This document shows, in pieces, positions 8,068 through 17,150 of a DNA stretch of 64,000 nucleotides. The notes under the pieces are model-generated. The model had not been told where the DNA came from. It did no database searches and saw nothing but the letters and a program-made list of their open reading frames with translations. Origin of the DNA: Enterococcus alcedinis (GTDB lineage: Bacteria; Bacillota; Bacilli; Lactobacillales; Enterococcaceae); the NCBI RefSeq assembly GCF_014635985.1, contig NZ_BMDT01000003.1:62001-126000 (forward strand), written 5' to 3'. The position numbers and the translations under genes were made by a program. Within the stretch, counting starts at the first letter, position 1. Each line of letters starts with the position of its first letter.

Positions 8068-9711
8068 ATGAAAAAAAAGATGTTTTCTGTTGGTTTGTTA
8101 GGATTAACTTTATTGGCAATAAGTGCATGTGGTTCTAGTGGTAAGGCCGACCCTAAAGAGGCTGGTCCGGCACAAGATTTAACACCATATGGTAAATATG
8201 AAGAACCTGTTGAATTTACAATTGGTCGAGGCGTTTATAGTGGTGGAAGCTTACCAGAAGGGATGACTATAGAAGATAATACTGGAACAAAATATGTAGA
8301 AGAAATGGCGAATGTGCACGCTAAAGTGGCCTGGGAATCGCAAGATACGGCTCAAAAAATTGCCCTTTCAATTTCAACGGGAGATATTCCTGATGTCATG
8401 ATTGTGAACAGACAACAATTTAAGCAACTAGTAGATAATGATTTAATTGCAGATATGACAGAAGTTTACGAAAAAACAGCCTCGGATCATCTTAAAGAAA
8501 TTTATGATTCTTTTGGCGATATTATTCTAGATCAAATTACCGTTGATGGAAAATTAATGGGATTACCATTAACGAGCATTGGTGGACAACAAGATTTACT
8601 ATGGATTCGTAAAGACTGGTTAGAAAAGTCTGGTAAAGATTTACCTAAAACAAAACAAGAGGTTTATGAATTGGCAGAAGAATTTGTGAAACAAGATTTT
8701 GCCGGTAATGGTGAAACAGTCGGATTGTCAATGGGAACTAAAATTGCCGGAACTTACAATAGTGGGTATAGTTTAAATCCGATTTTCTATGCAAATCAAT
8801 CGTACCCAAGACAATGGATTGAAAAAGATGGCGAGACAGTTTATGGAACAATTCAACCTGAAACAAAAGAAACATTAGAAGAACTTTCTCAGCTATACAA
8901 AGATGGAGTGATTGATAAACAATTTGCTGTTAGAAAAACAGAGGATCTATCAGCCTTAGTATCATCTGGTAAATTAGGAATGCTATTTTATCCATGGTGG
9001 GCTCCTTATGGTGATATCCAACAAGCAATTGCTAATGATCCTGAGGCAGATTGGATTCCGATTTCTGCTCCTGAAGACGAGGAAGGAAATATCAATGTAA
9101 CACAAAATGACCCTATTGGAGGCGTCATTGTTGTTAGAAAAGATTTTTCAAATCCTGAAGCAATTGTGAAGTCAATGAACTTGTCACAAGATTTTATTTA
9201 TCAACTGACACCGGAAGCAAAGGAATTTACACAACAAGAAATTCCAGACATGAAAACGCGATGGGATCATATTTTAGTGCAAGTTCCTGCACAACTAGAT
9301 TTTAACGATATCACAACTAGAATTTATACAGCATTAACAGAAGCAATTGATGATGGATCATCAGAAGATTTGCGATTAGACTTACTACCTGTTTACAATA
9401 ATTATGAAATTTTACAAAAGGATGGACCAAAATCTGATTTAACAGCATGGGGTGATGTTAAGGCTCGTTTAGATGGTGAAAAAGCTTCATTTGATGAAAG
9501 AATTAAAAAAATTGACGTAAATTTCTTTGATACAACACCAACGATGGATACTGCATGGACAAATTTAGTGAAATTAGAAGATGAAATGTTTGTGCGAATT
9601 ATTACGGGTGAAGAGCCAATTGAATACTTTGACGAATTTGTTAGTCAGTGGAATAAAATTGGTGGGGAAACAATCACGAAAGAAGTAAACGAAGTCGTAA
9701 AAGGACAGTAA
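8068..9711 (+). CDS. LplA/YtcQ-type oligosaccharide-binding lipoprotein
   Basis: The protein is 547 residues, the large binding-protein class paired with LplB/LplC-type permeases. The lipobox is ISAC with Cys21. The mature part has the class pattern 'GDIPDVMIVN', 'LWIRKDWLEKSGKDLPKT' and 'DFAGNGETVGLS', followed by a long C-terminal lobe. Such proteins bind complex or host-derived oligosaccharides. GCGGAGG precedes the ATG. The gene lies directly upstream of two permeases and a GH27 alpha-galactosidase, so an alpha-galactosylated glycan is a plausible ligand (inference). Confidence 0.93.
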   Translation: MKKKMFSVGLLGLTLLAISACGSSGKADPKEAGPAQDLTPYGKYEEPVEFTIGRGVYSGGSLPEGMTIEDNTGTKYVEEMANVHAKVAWESQDTAQKIALSISTGDIPDVMIVNRQQFKQLVDNDLIADMTEVYEKTASDHLKEIYDSFGDIILDQITVDGKLMGLPLTSIGGQQDLLWIRKDWLEKSGKDLPKTKQEVYELAEEFVKQDFAGNGETVGLSMGTKIAGTYNSGYSLNPIFYANQSYPRQWIEKDGETVYGTIQPETKETLEELSQLYKDGVIDKQFAVRKTEDLSALVSSGKLGMLFYPWWAPYGDIQQAIANDPEADWIPISAPEDEEGNINVTQNDPIGGVIVVRKDFSNPEAIVKSMNLSQDFIYQLTPEAKEFTQQEIPDMKTRWDHILVQVPAQLDFNDITTRIYTALTEAIDDGSSEDLRLDLLPVYNNYEILQKDGPKSDLTAWGDVKARLDGEKASFDERIKKIDVNFFDTTPTMDTAWTNLVKLEDEMFVRIITGEEPIEYFDEFVSQWNKIGGETITKEVNEVVKGQ

Positions 9712-9721
9712 AATAGGGTGA

Positions 9722-9754
9722 CTTGAGACAAGACAGAAGCTGTTTTGTCTCAAG
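9722..9754 (+). other. Strong intergenic hairpin between binding protein and permease genes
   Basis: A 15-bp stem with one G-U pair (9722-9736 pairing with 9740-9754) closes a three-base loop. No T-run follows, so it is not a classical terminator. It ends 24 nt before the permease start. It probably protects the 3' end of the binding-protein message and gives higher binding-protein output than permease output. Confidence 0.8.
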
Positions 9755-9778
9755 TTGTCTAAGAAAGGAAGAGATTAC

Positions 9779-10720
9779 ATGGAAGCAACACCTGCGACTA
9801 CAGAAGTCAAAAAAATAAAAGCGACAACGTATCAAAAGAACAAAACGCAATTATATTATCACTTGATGCTTTTACCGGGAGTTATTTTATTGATTATTTT
9901 TAGCATCGTTCCAATGGTTGGAATTGTGATGGCTTTCCAAAATTATATTCCAGCAAAAGGTATCTTAGGATCGCCTTGGGTTGGACTAAGTCACTTTAAA
10001 TATATGTTCCAAATCCCAGATAGTAAACAAATTTTCATGAACACAATCATTATTGCGGTATCTAAAATCATTATAGGGATGATTGTTCCTATTTTATTTG
10101 CCTTACTATTAAATGAGGCACGCGTAAAATGGTTTAAGAGTAGTGTACAAACAATCGTATACCTCCCCAATTTCTTATCTTGGGTTGTGTTAGGTACGGT
10201 GATGGGAATGATTTTTTCATACGAAGGTATGATTAACGATTTGCTAGCATTCTTTAATATTGAACCAATTATGTTTTTAGCAAGCAATAAATGGTTTAGA
10301 CCGATTTTAGTTGCTACGGATGTTTGGAAAGGTTATGGCTATGGCACAATTATTTATTTAGCAGCATTAACCGGAATTAATCCTGCATTGTATGAATCAG
10401 CAGCAATGGATGGAGCGGATCGATTAAAACAAATTCTTCATATATCCATTCCAGGAATTTTACCTACCATTATTTTGTTAGCTACACTCAATTTAGGAAG
10501 CGTCCTAAATGCTGGATTTGATCAAGTGTTCAATATGTATAATCCAATTGTCTATCAAACAGGAGATATTATTGATACGTATGTCTATCGAATGGGACTT
10601 GTAAATATGCAATTTTCTTTTGGTACGGCAGTTGGTTTATTAAAATCAGTTGTGAGTGCAACGTTAATCGTTATTTCATACAAGCTGGCGGATAAATATG
10701 CAGGCTATAGAATTATTTAA
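9779..10720 (+). CDS. LplB/YtcP-family ABC permease, first subunit
   Basis: The protein is 313 residues with six membrane segments. Family marks are 'VGLSHFKYMF', 'VYLPNFLSWVVLG' and the EAA loop 'YESAAMDGADRLKQILHISIPG'. ATG 9779 is preceded by AAAGGAAGAG. A TTG eight codons upstream lies inside the hairpin arm and is rejected. It forms the channel with the product of 10735. Confidence 0.93.
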   Translation: MEATPATTEVKKIKATTYQKNKTQLYYHLMLLPGVILLIIFSIVPMVGIVMAFQNYIPAKGILGSPWVGLSHFKYMFQIPDSKQIFMNTIIIAVSKIIIGMIVPILFALLLNEARVKWFKSSVQTIVYLPNFLSWVVLGTVMGMIFSYEGMINDLLAFFNIEPIMFLASNKWFRPILVATDVWKGYGYGTIIYLAALTGINPALYESAAMDGADRLKQILHISIPGILPTIILLATLNLGSVLNAGFDQVFNMYNPIVYQTGDIIDTYVYRMGLVNMQFSFGTAVGLLKSVVSATLIVISYKLADKYAGYRII

Positions 10721-10734
10721 GGGAGGAATCTGGA

Positions 10735-11628
10735 ATGATTGAATCGAAAACATTGGGTGCTCGAATGGGAAAATTCACAGTTTATTTTCTATTAATTTTA
10801 GCAGCCTTTATCTCTTTAGCACCAATTGTAAATACAGTTGCTTTATCTTTTAGTGATAGCGCGGCAGCCAGTGCGGGTAATGTTTATTTTTGGCCAAAAG
10901 GATTTACTTTTGCATCTTATGAAAAAATTTTAAATGATGATGCTTTTATTAGCGCTTTTATGGTTTCTGTTAAAAGAGTGATACTTGGTGGCGGTCTAAA
11001 TATGTTATTATGTATTTTGATGGCGTTTCCACTTTCAAGAAATACTAAACAATTTAAGTATCGTAATTTTTATATGTGGTTTTTAATGTTCACGATGATT
11101 TTTAGTGGTGGAATTGTTCCAACATATATTATCATTAGTAAATTAGGTTTAATTAATAGCATTTGGGCTCTGGTTCTACCGGGAGCAGTTCCTGTGTTTA
11201 ACGTGATTTTATTAATGAATTTTTTCAGAGGGATTCCTGATTCATTAGAAGAAGCTGCCGTTATTGATGGTGCTAGTCCACTAACGGTACTATGGAAAAT
11301 ATTTTTACCGATTTCATTACCATCTTTAGCCACGATTGCTTTGTTTACGATTGTTGCACATTGGAATAGCTTTTTTGATGGTTTAATTTATATTAATGAC
11401 CAAAATAAAATTCCATTACAAACTTATTTACAACAGTTAGTAATCCAAACACAACAAGCAGCACAAGGGCAATTATCTTCAGATGAATTGATTGCGCTAT
11501 CAAAATTATCGACAATTACGCTAAATGCTGCAAAAATTTTAGTTTCAATGATTCCAATTTTATTAGTTTATCCATTCCTACAAAGATATTTGATTCACGG
11601 CCTTGTACTAGGTTCAGTTAAAGAATAA
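10735..11628 (+). CDS. LplC/YtcP-family ABC permease, second subunit
   Basis: The protein is 297 residues with six membrane segments. It has 'GGIVPTYIIISKLGLINSIW', the EAA loop 'LEEAAVIDGASPLTVLWKIFLP' and the family tail 'HGLVLGSVKE'. GGGAGGAATC lies before the ATG, 14 nt after the first permease. It completes the second ATPase-less importer. The alpha-galactosidase gene follows 24 nt later and is probably co-transcribed. Confidence 0.93.
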   Translation: MIESKTLGARMGKFTVYFLLILAAFISLAPIVNTVALSFSDSAAASAGNVYFWPKGFTFASYEKILNDDAFISAFMVSVKRVILGGGLNMLLCILMAFPLSRNTKQFKYRNFYMWFLMFTMIFSGGIVPTYIIISKLGLINSIWALVLPGAVPVFNVILLMNFFRGIPDSLEEAAVIDGASPLTVLWKIFLPISLPSLATIALFTIVAHWNSFFDGLIYINDQNKIPLQTYLQQLVIQTQQAAQGQLSSDELIALSKLSTITLNAAKILVSMIPILLVYPFLQRYLIHGLVLGSVKE

Positions 11629-11652
11629 TAAAAATGCAATGGAGAATAAATC

Positions 11653-13182
11653 ATGAAAAAAATCTTACCCCCGATTATGGGGTGGTCTTCTTGGAATTAT
11701 TTTAGGCAGTCGATTAATGAAGAGGAAATTTTAGCGATTGGTCACTCAATGACGCAATCAGGATTAAAGGAAGCCGGTTATCAGTATATTAATTTGGATG
11801 ATTGTTGGCACTCATCCAAACGTAATCAAGCGGGTGAATTGCAATTTGACTTATCGAATTTCCCCAGTGGTGAAAAAATAATTGAAGAATTACACAAAAT
11901 AGGTCTGAAGGTAGGCTTGTATAGTTCAAGTGGATCGATGACTTGTGAAGATCTACCTGGGAGTTATGAACATGAAAAAATTGACGCTCAAACGTTTGCA
12001 CGTTGGGGTGTTGATTTTCTAAAGTATGACTATTGTCACGTAGTCGATTTAACGAGTGATGAAAAATGGTTAATTGATGCACCTTATGTCAATCAAATTG
12101 AGTTTTATGACCTAGCGACGAAAGAAAAAATTCAATGTTTGGTCGAAGACGGAGATTTATGCGATGAGGCTACACTTCATCAAGAAGAAGTGAACTACGT
12201 TTCTGGTTTAGAAGCCGGCAAAGGAAAGCTTTCGTTTAATCAATCTTTAGATAGTGGCACCTACGCAGTTACGATAAAGTTCAAAAAAAGAAAGAATGAA
12301 AAAAGACAATTACTTGTTTTAAAATTGGATGAACAAGAAGAAGTGATTCATTTTCCAACGTCTAGCGGTTGGAGTTTGACAGGTAGGGAGCAAATGGTTA
12401 TCACCTTAGATCAACCAATTGAAAAAATTGAACTTTTTAATCCCATTAAAGATCAAAAAACTGATGGTATGCTACGTTACAAAACGATGAGCGATGCATT
12501 ACTAAAAGCTTACGGAGAAAAAGAGTATGTTTTTTCAATTTGTGAACACGGTCGAAATGAGCCATGGACATGGGCGCAAACAATCGCTAATCAGTATCGC
12601 ATTGATCACGACATCCGTAATAGTTGGGACTCAGTTCTTACATGCTATCAAAAGGCAGTAGCAGTGGCTCCTTTTGCAAAAGAGGGTTCGTATGGTGATC
12701 CGGATATGTTAGAAGTTGGAAATGGTGCGTTGTCGGAGATTGAAAATGAAAGTCATTTTGCTCTATGGGCCTTCTTATCCGCACCTCTAATTCTAGGAAA
12801 CGATGTGCGAGAATTTATGGTAAACGGGCAACGGGACTTATCTGTCAGCAATCGTGCCTTAGAAATTGTGACGAATCCCGAAATCATTCGTTTCAATCAA
12901 TCCCAACCGTATTTACCAGCCGTTGTTATCGAACAAGGCGCATTTGATGTTTTAGTTAAGGTATTAGTAGATGATACTGTAGGGATTCTAGTTTTCAATA
13001 AAGGAGAGTCAACAGCAACCCTCCAACTTGATTTAGCAACATTACCTAAAAAAATTCATGATTTGTCATTTGAATTTGAGAACAAAAAAATGGTTGAAGT
13101 GTGGAACAAACCATATGTTTGGGAAAATAATCAGATTACACTCACTGCTATGCCTCATGAATCACATGTGTTTAAAATCTAA
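11653..13182 (+). CDS. GH27 alpha-galactosidase-type hydrolase with an inserted beta-sandwich domain
   Basis: The protein is 509 residues with no signal peptide, so it is cytoplasmic. The GH27 barrel begins with MGWSSWNYF (9-17), has the substrate aspartates in NLDDCW (48-52), the nucleophile Asp126 in KYDYC, and the predicted acid Asp320 in RIDHD, aligned to the RTTGD of the family. Between nucleophile and acid, residues about 139-270 form an extra segment with CBM35/CBM6-like features: 'VNYVSGLEAGKGKLSF', 'SGTYAVTIKF' and 'EKIELFNP'. The C-terminus is the usual all-beta domain. It probably removes terminal alpha-galactose from oligosaccharides imported by the adjacent transporter. A related alpha-N-acetylgalactosaminidase activity cannot be excluded. 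Confidence 0.88.
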   Translation: MKKILPPIMGWSSWNYFRQSINEEEILAIGHSMTQSGLKEAGYQYINLDDCWHSSKRNQAGELQFDLSNFPSGEKIIEELHKIGLKVGLYSSSGSMTCEDLPGSYEHEKIDAQTFARWGVDFLKYDYCHVVDLTSDEKWLIDAPYVNQIEFYDLATKEKIQCLVEDGDLCDEATLHQEEVNYVSGLEAGKGKLSFNQSLDSGTYAVTIKFKKRKNEKRQLLVLKLDEQEEVIHFPTSSGWSLTGREQMVITLDQPIEKIELFNPIKDQKTDGMLRYKTMSDALLKAYGEKEYVFSICEHGRNEPWTWAQTIANQYRIDHDIRNSWDSVLTCYQKAVAVAPFAKEGSYGDPDMLEVGNGALSEIENESHFALWAFLSAPLILGNDVREFMVNGQRDLSVSNRALEIVTNPEIIRFNQSQPYLPAVVIEQGAFDVLVKVLVDDTVGILVFNKGESTATLQLDLATLPKKIHDLSFEFENKKMVEVWNKPYVWENNQITLTAMPHESHVFKI

Positions 13183-13225
13183 AAAAAGTATATGGAAACT
13201 GTACAAATTACTATATATCTTTCGT

Positions 13226-13254
13226 TTGTTAACGTTTACAATGGTTGTGATAAA
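13226..13254 (+). promoter_or_regulatory. Promoter with overlapping cre box before the GH35 gene
   Basis: TTGTTA (13226-13231) and GATAAA (13249-13254) are 17 bp apart. A cre-like TGTTAACGTTTACA (13227-13240, 13 of 14) covers the -35 box. The GH35 gene therefore appears to have its own catabolite-controlled promoter besides any read-through from the importer operon. Confidence 0.55.
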
Positions 13255-13283
13255 AATAAAAGTAAATTTTAAAGGAGAATACA

Positions 13284-15059
13284 ATGCATTTCGAGATTAA
13301 AGAAGAGTTTTATTTTGATGGAAAACCAGAAAGAATTATTTCAGGAGCGATCCATTACTTCCGAATTACGCCAGGAAAGTGGCGTCAAAGTCTGCATAAT
13401 TTAAAAGCGATGGGTGGAAATACAGTTGAGACGTATGTTCCTTGGAATATGCATGAACCTAAAAAAGGAGAGTTCAACTTCGAAGGAATTGCTGACTTAC
13501 CTAAATTCCTAGATATTGCGACAGAATTAGGATTATATATCATTTTACGTCCCGCACCTTATATTTGTGCGGAGTGGGATTTTGGTGGTTTTCCAGCATG
13601 GTTATTAGAAGAATGTGATCGTGTACGTAGCCGTGATCCGAAATATATGGCGGCAGTCGATGCGTATTACAAAGAATTAATTCCCCGTGTAACAGATTAT
13701 CAATTTACGCGCGGTGGTAATTTGATTATGATGCAAGTTGAAAATGAGTACGGTTCGTATTCAGATAATAAAGAATACTTACGAATGAATCGTGATCTGT
13801 TAGTGAAGTACGGTGTTGATGTGCCACTGATGACTTCTGATGGTGGTTGGGATGCGGTATTAGAAGCGGGTACAATGATGGAAGAAGGCATTTTACCAAC
13901 AGCCAACTTTGGTTCTCGAGCGAAGGAAAACTTTGCGGCGTTGGAACGTATTATGACGAAACACAATGTGAAAAAACCATATATGTGTATGGAATTTTGG
14001 GATGGTTGGTTTAATAACTGGGGCAAGCCGGTGATTCGCCGTGATCCTCAAGAAACAGCACAAGCTTTCCGTGAAATTTTGGAGCTTGGTAGTGTGAATA
14101 TGTTCATGTTCCACGGTGGAACGAACTTTGCTTTTTGGAATGGTGCAAACGAAAGTCGTCATGAAGGCTATGTGCCACAAGTGACTTCTTACGATTATGA
14201 TGCGCCATTAAATGAATATGCGAATCCGACAGCTAAATATTATGCATTCCGTGAAGTGGTGCAAGAATTATACCCTGATAAAGTCTTGCCAGAGCCGATT
14301 ATTTCAGAAGCGGTTGCCTACGAATCGGTTGAAGCGACGAATAAAGTATCGTTGTTTGAAACGCTAGATACGGTTGGAGAAACAACGATTCATGATGTGA
14401 CGAAACCAATGGAAGCGTTGGGTCAAGGTTACGGCTATATTTTATACGATACCGTTAATCCGATTCAAACCCACTCAGGTCGCTTTGAAATTGTGGATGC
14501 GAACGATCGTGTGCAATTTTATCATAATAATGAACACGTAGTCACACAAATCGATGATGAGATTGGTCAAGAAATTATTATCAAAGAAATTGGTGACAAC
14601 GATCATGTACAAGTTTTAGTTGAGAACCGTGGTCGTACGAACTATGGTCCATATTTAACGTCGCCAAGACAAAATAAAGGAATTCGTGCGGGTGTTCGTC
14701 AAGACTTATACTTTATTTCTGAATGGAAACACACAACGTTGCCATTAGAAACAGACGAAACGGTTGATTTTTCAAGAAAATGGAAAGAAAATGTGCCCGC
14801 TTTTTATGAGTTCAATGTAACGATCGAAGGCGAACCACAAGATACGTTCCTTGATATGTCTGATTTAGGCAAAGGTGTGGTCTTTGTTAATGGTGTAAAT
14901 ATTGGCCGTTATTGGGAAATTGGTCCTTACTACACAATGTACTTACCACATGATTTACTAAAAACAGGTGCGAACCGTATTACAGTCTTTGAAACAGAAG
15001 GAAAAGAAGTGACGAAATTAACGTTTGCTTCTGAACCAAAAATTATGGAACCAAAATAA
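13284..15059 (+). CDS. bgaC: GH35 beta-galactosidase (BgaC-like)
   Basis: The protein is 591 residues, the size of streptococcal BgaC, which prefers Gal-beta-1,3-GlcNAc. It has no signal peptide. The family opening 'SGAIHYFRI' (20-28) is clear. The acid/base is Glu155 in VENEYGSY and the nucleophile Glu237 in MEFWDGW. 'FMFHGGTNFAFWNG' and the C-terminal galactose-binding-like 'KGVVFVNGVNIGRYW' are also present. AAAGGAG precedes the ATG. It would release terminal beta-1,3-galactose from lacto-N-biose or mucin core type chains. Linkage preference is inferred from family resemblance. Confidence 0.93.
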   Translation: MHFEIKEEFYFDGKPERIISGAIHYFRITPGKWRQSLHNLKAMGGNTVETYVPWNMHEPKKGEFNFEGIADLPKFLDIATELGLYIILRPAPYICAEWDFGGFPAWLLEECDRVRSRDPKYMAAVDAYYKELIPRVTDYQFTRGGNLIMMQVENEYGSYSDNKEYLRMNRDLLVKYGVDVPLMTSDGGWDAVLEAGTMMEEGILPTANFGSRAKENFAALERIMTKHNVKKPYMCMEFWDGWFNNWGKPVIRRDPQETAQAFREILELGSVNMFMFHGGTNFAFWNGANESRHEGYVPQVTSYDYDAPLNEYANPTAKYYAFREVVQELYPDKVLPEPIISEAVAYESVEATNKVSLFETLDTVGETTIHDVTKPMEALGQGYGYILYDTVNPIQTHSGRFEIVDANDRVQFYHNNEHVVTQIDDEIGQEIIIKEIGDNDHVQVLVENRGRTNYGPYLTSPRQNKGIRAGVRQDLYFISEWKHTTLPLETDETVDFSRKWKENVPAFYEFNVTIEGEPQDTFLDMSDLGKGVVFVNGVNIGRYWEIGPYYTMYLPHDLLKTGANRITVFETEGKEVTKLTFASEPKIMEPK

Positions 15060-15068
15060 ATAATGTAG

Positions 15069-15109
15069 GGTTCTTCTGGTAGGATGTCCTATTGGAAGAA
15101 CTTTTTTTA
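15069..15109 (+). terminator. Rho-independent terminator after the GH35 gene
   Basis: A stem of about 15 bp with mismatches (from 15070 to 15101) is followed by seven T residues (15102-15108). Confidence 0.8.
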
Positions 15110-15160
15110 GAAATAAAGAACAAGATCTAACTTGCAAATAAAAGATTGGAAGTGTGAAGA

Positions 15161-15835
15161 ATGATTAGTCGCTTATCAGGACCGTTATATAAGATTACTA
15201 TTTTTGTCGGAACGTTATTTCTAGTAAATACGTTAATTTTTTTAACGAATATTCCATTTGTTTTTAGTCTCGTCTTTATTCCGTTAAAAACAGAAAATCT
15301 GATTCCTATATTTTTAACGGCTATTCCCCTGGGTCCAGCACTCGTCGGTGGCTATGCGGTCATTTGGCGCTATATGTGTACGGGAGAATATAGTGTTTGG
15401 CAACGATTTTGGCAAGGATATAAAACCAATTTTTGGCAAACAATCGGATTATCGGCACTCGTAGCCATTTTCATTTCATTACTCACTTACAATTTGCAGT
15501 TAATGATGGCTTCTGGTCGCATGACACTTTTCTTTTATCCAACGCTTATTTTATTAGGTGGGCTGATTCCCGTCTTTTTTGTGGCTTGTTTATTAATTAG
15601 TCGCTTTGAGATGTCTGGTCGGAATATTGCGATTAACACGCTCTTTTTTATGATTCAAAATCCTCTAAAATCATTGATGGCGCTATTGGTGATTGTTGTC
15701 TTTTATTTAGTAGTCGCTCTAACTGCTTGGAAAGTTCTCTATTTATTATTGTTTAGTCTGCCATTGTACTTACTTTTAATTAACTATCGAGAACTTGTTC
15801 GATTAATTGAAATAGAAAAAGGATTTGAGTATTAG
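15161..15835 (+). CDS. DUF624 (YesL-like) membrane protein
   Basis: The protein is 224 residues with about five hydrophobic segments. The family-typical 'PLGPALVGGYAVIWRYMCTGEYSVWQRFWQGYK' region appears near residues 51-87 (fragments: PALVGGYAV, WQRFWQGYK). YesL-like proteins usually sit beside YesM/YesN two-component systems and LplABC-type importers. Their biochemical role is not established. Here it follows the GH35 terminator and precedes the second Gfo/Idh pair by 250 nt. That gap contains an 18-bp palindrome (15841-15858) but no clear terminator or cre box. Confidence 0.85.
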   Translation: MISRLSGPLYKITIFVGTLFLVNTLIFLTNIPFVFSLVFIPLKTENLIPIFLTAIPLGPALVGGYAVIWRYMCTGEYSVWQRFWQGYKTNFWQTIGLSALVAIFISLLTYNLQLMMASGRMTLFFYPTLILLGGLIPVFFVACLLISRFEMSGRNIAINTLFFMIQNPLKSLMALLVIVVFYLVVALTAWKVLYLLLFSLPLYLLLINYRELVRLIEIEKGFEY

Positions 15836-16084
15836 TTTGGCTATCTGTTGACAGATAGGGGTGTTCCTCAGAGTGATTGATTGAGAGAGTTAGGTGTGCA
15901 AAAAGAAAGAGTGTAGAGATTCGAATGTTTTGGAATGTGTAATTCATGCAAAATGAAAAGGCTTTATTTAACCTATTTACTTCAAGTATCGACATGCTAG
16001 ACTAAATGTACGGCCTTGTTAGGCTGAGGCTGTTGATTCTATTTTAAATAAAAAATGAGGGTTAAAAAGAAAAGGAGCTTCACG

Positions 16085-17140
16085 ATGAAGAAATTAAGAG
16101 TTGGAATTATTGGGGTTGGATCAATCTCACATGAACACATTCAAGCGTATCAAAAACATCCCAATGTTGAACTGGTTGCCTTTTGTGACATTAACGATGA
16201 GCAATTAGCAAAGATGTCAGCGCTTTACGGAGTGACTGAAACTTATGCGACGAAAGAAGAGATGTTAGCCAATGCAGCGATTGATGCAGTGAGCATTTGT
16301 GTTTGGAATTCGATGCATGCTGAATGTGCGATTACAGCACTGAATGCAGGGAAACATGTTTTATGTGAGAAGCCGATGGCGACAACGGTTGAAGAAGCAA
16401 AAGCGATGGAAGTAGCGGCAGAAAAAAACAATAAACTACTAATGATCGGTTTTGTTCGTCGCTTTGGTAACGACACGAATATCTTGATGGAATTTAAAGA
16501 AAATGACTTCTTTGGTGAACTTTATTATGGTAAGGCAACTTATTTACGTCGCCACGGGAACCCAGAAGGTTGGTTTGGCGATAAATCACGTTCAGGTGGC
16601 GGGCCATTAATTGATTTAGGTGTTCACGTGATTGATTTACTGACTTACGTATTGGGGCAACCAAAACCAGTTTCGGTTTATGGTGTGACTTTCCAAAAAC
16701 TATTCAATCGTCCAGACGTGAAAGACAAACAAGGCTATATTTCATCAACACCAGGCGAAATTATTTGTGATGTTGAAGATTTAGCAAGTGCGATGATTCG
16801 ATTTGAGAATGGCGCAGTCCTTTCAATTGAAACAAGTTTTAGTTTAAACGTAAAAGACGATGAACAAAAAATTGAATTATTCGGTACAAAAGGTGGCGCA
16901 TCATTGAATCCTTCTCTAGAGTTGCATACAGAAATGAATGGCTATATGAGTGATATTCAATTAAAAATGCCGACAGCGCTATCAATGGATGGCTTATTCT
17001 TTAATGAAATCAGTCACTTTGTTGAATGTGTCTTAGAAGACAAACCTTGTTTATCACCTGCTTCTGAAGGGGTTATGATTACTGAAATAATTGAAGCAAT
17101 CTACAAATCAGCTGAAACTGGACATGAAGTAATTTTATAG
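16085..17140 (+). CDS. Gfo/Idh/MocA family oxidoreductase
   Basis: The protein is 351 residues. The Rossmann loop is GIIGVGSIS (7-15), the EKP motif lies at 95-97, and 'GGGPLIDLGVHVIDLL' is the active-site helix. ATG 16085, with AAAGGAG upstream, is preferred to an upstream ATG ten codons earlier that lacks a ribosome binding site. It is coupled (10-nt gap) to a TIM-barrel isomerase, which repeats the dehydrogenase plus isomerase pairing of the first operon. A role in oxidising a monosaccharide or glycoside released by the neighbouring hydrolases is plausible but unproven. Confidence 0.92.
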   Translation: MKKLRVGIIGVGSISHEHIQAYQKHPNVELVAFCDINDEQLAKMSALYGVTETYATKEEMLANAAIDAVSICVWNSMHAECAITALNAGKHVLCEKPMATTVEEAKAMEVAAEKNNKLLMIGFVRRFGNDTNILMEFKENDFFGELYYGKATYLRRHGNPEGWFGDKSRSGGGPLIDLGVHVIDLLTYVLGQPKPVSVYGVTFQKLFNRPDVKDKQGYISSTPGEIICDVEDLASAMIRFENGAVLSIETSFSLNVKDDEQKIELFGTKGGASLNPSLELHTEMNGYMSDIQLKMPTALSMDGLFFNEISHFVECVLEDKPCLSPASEGVMITEIIEAIYKSAETGHEVIL

Positions 17141-17150
17141 GAGTGAAAAA

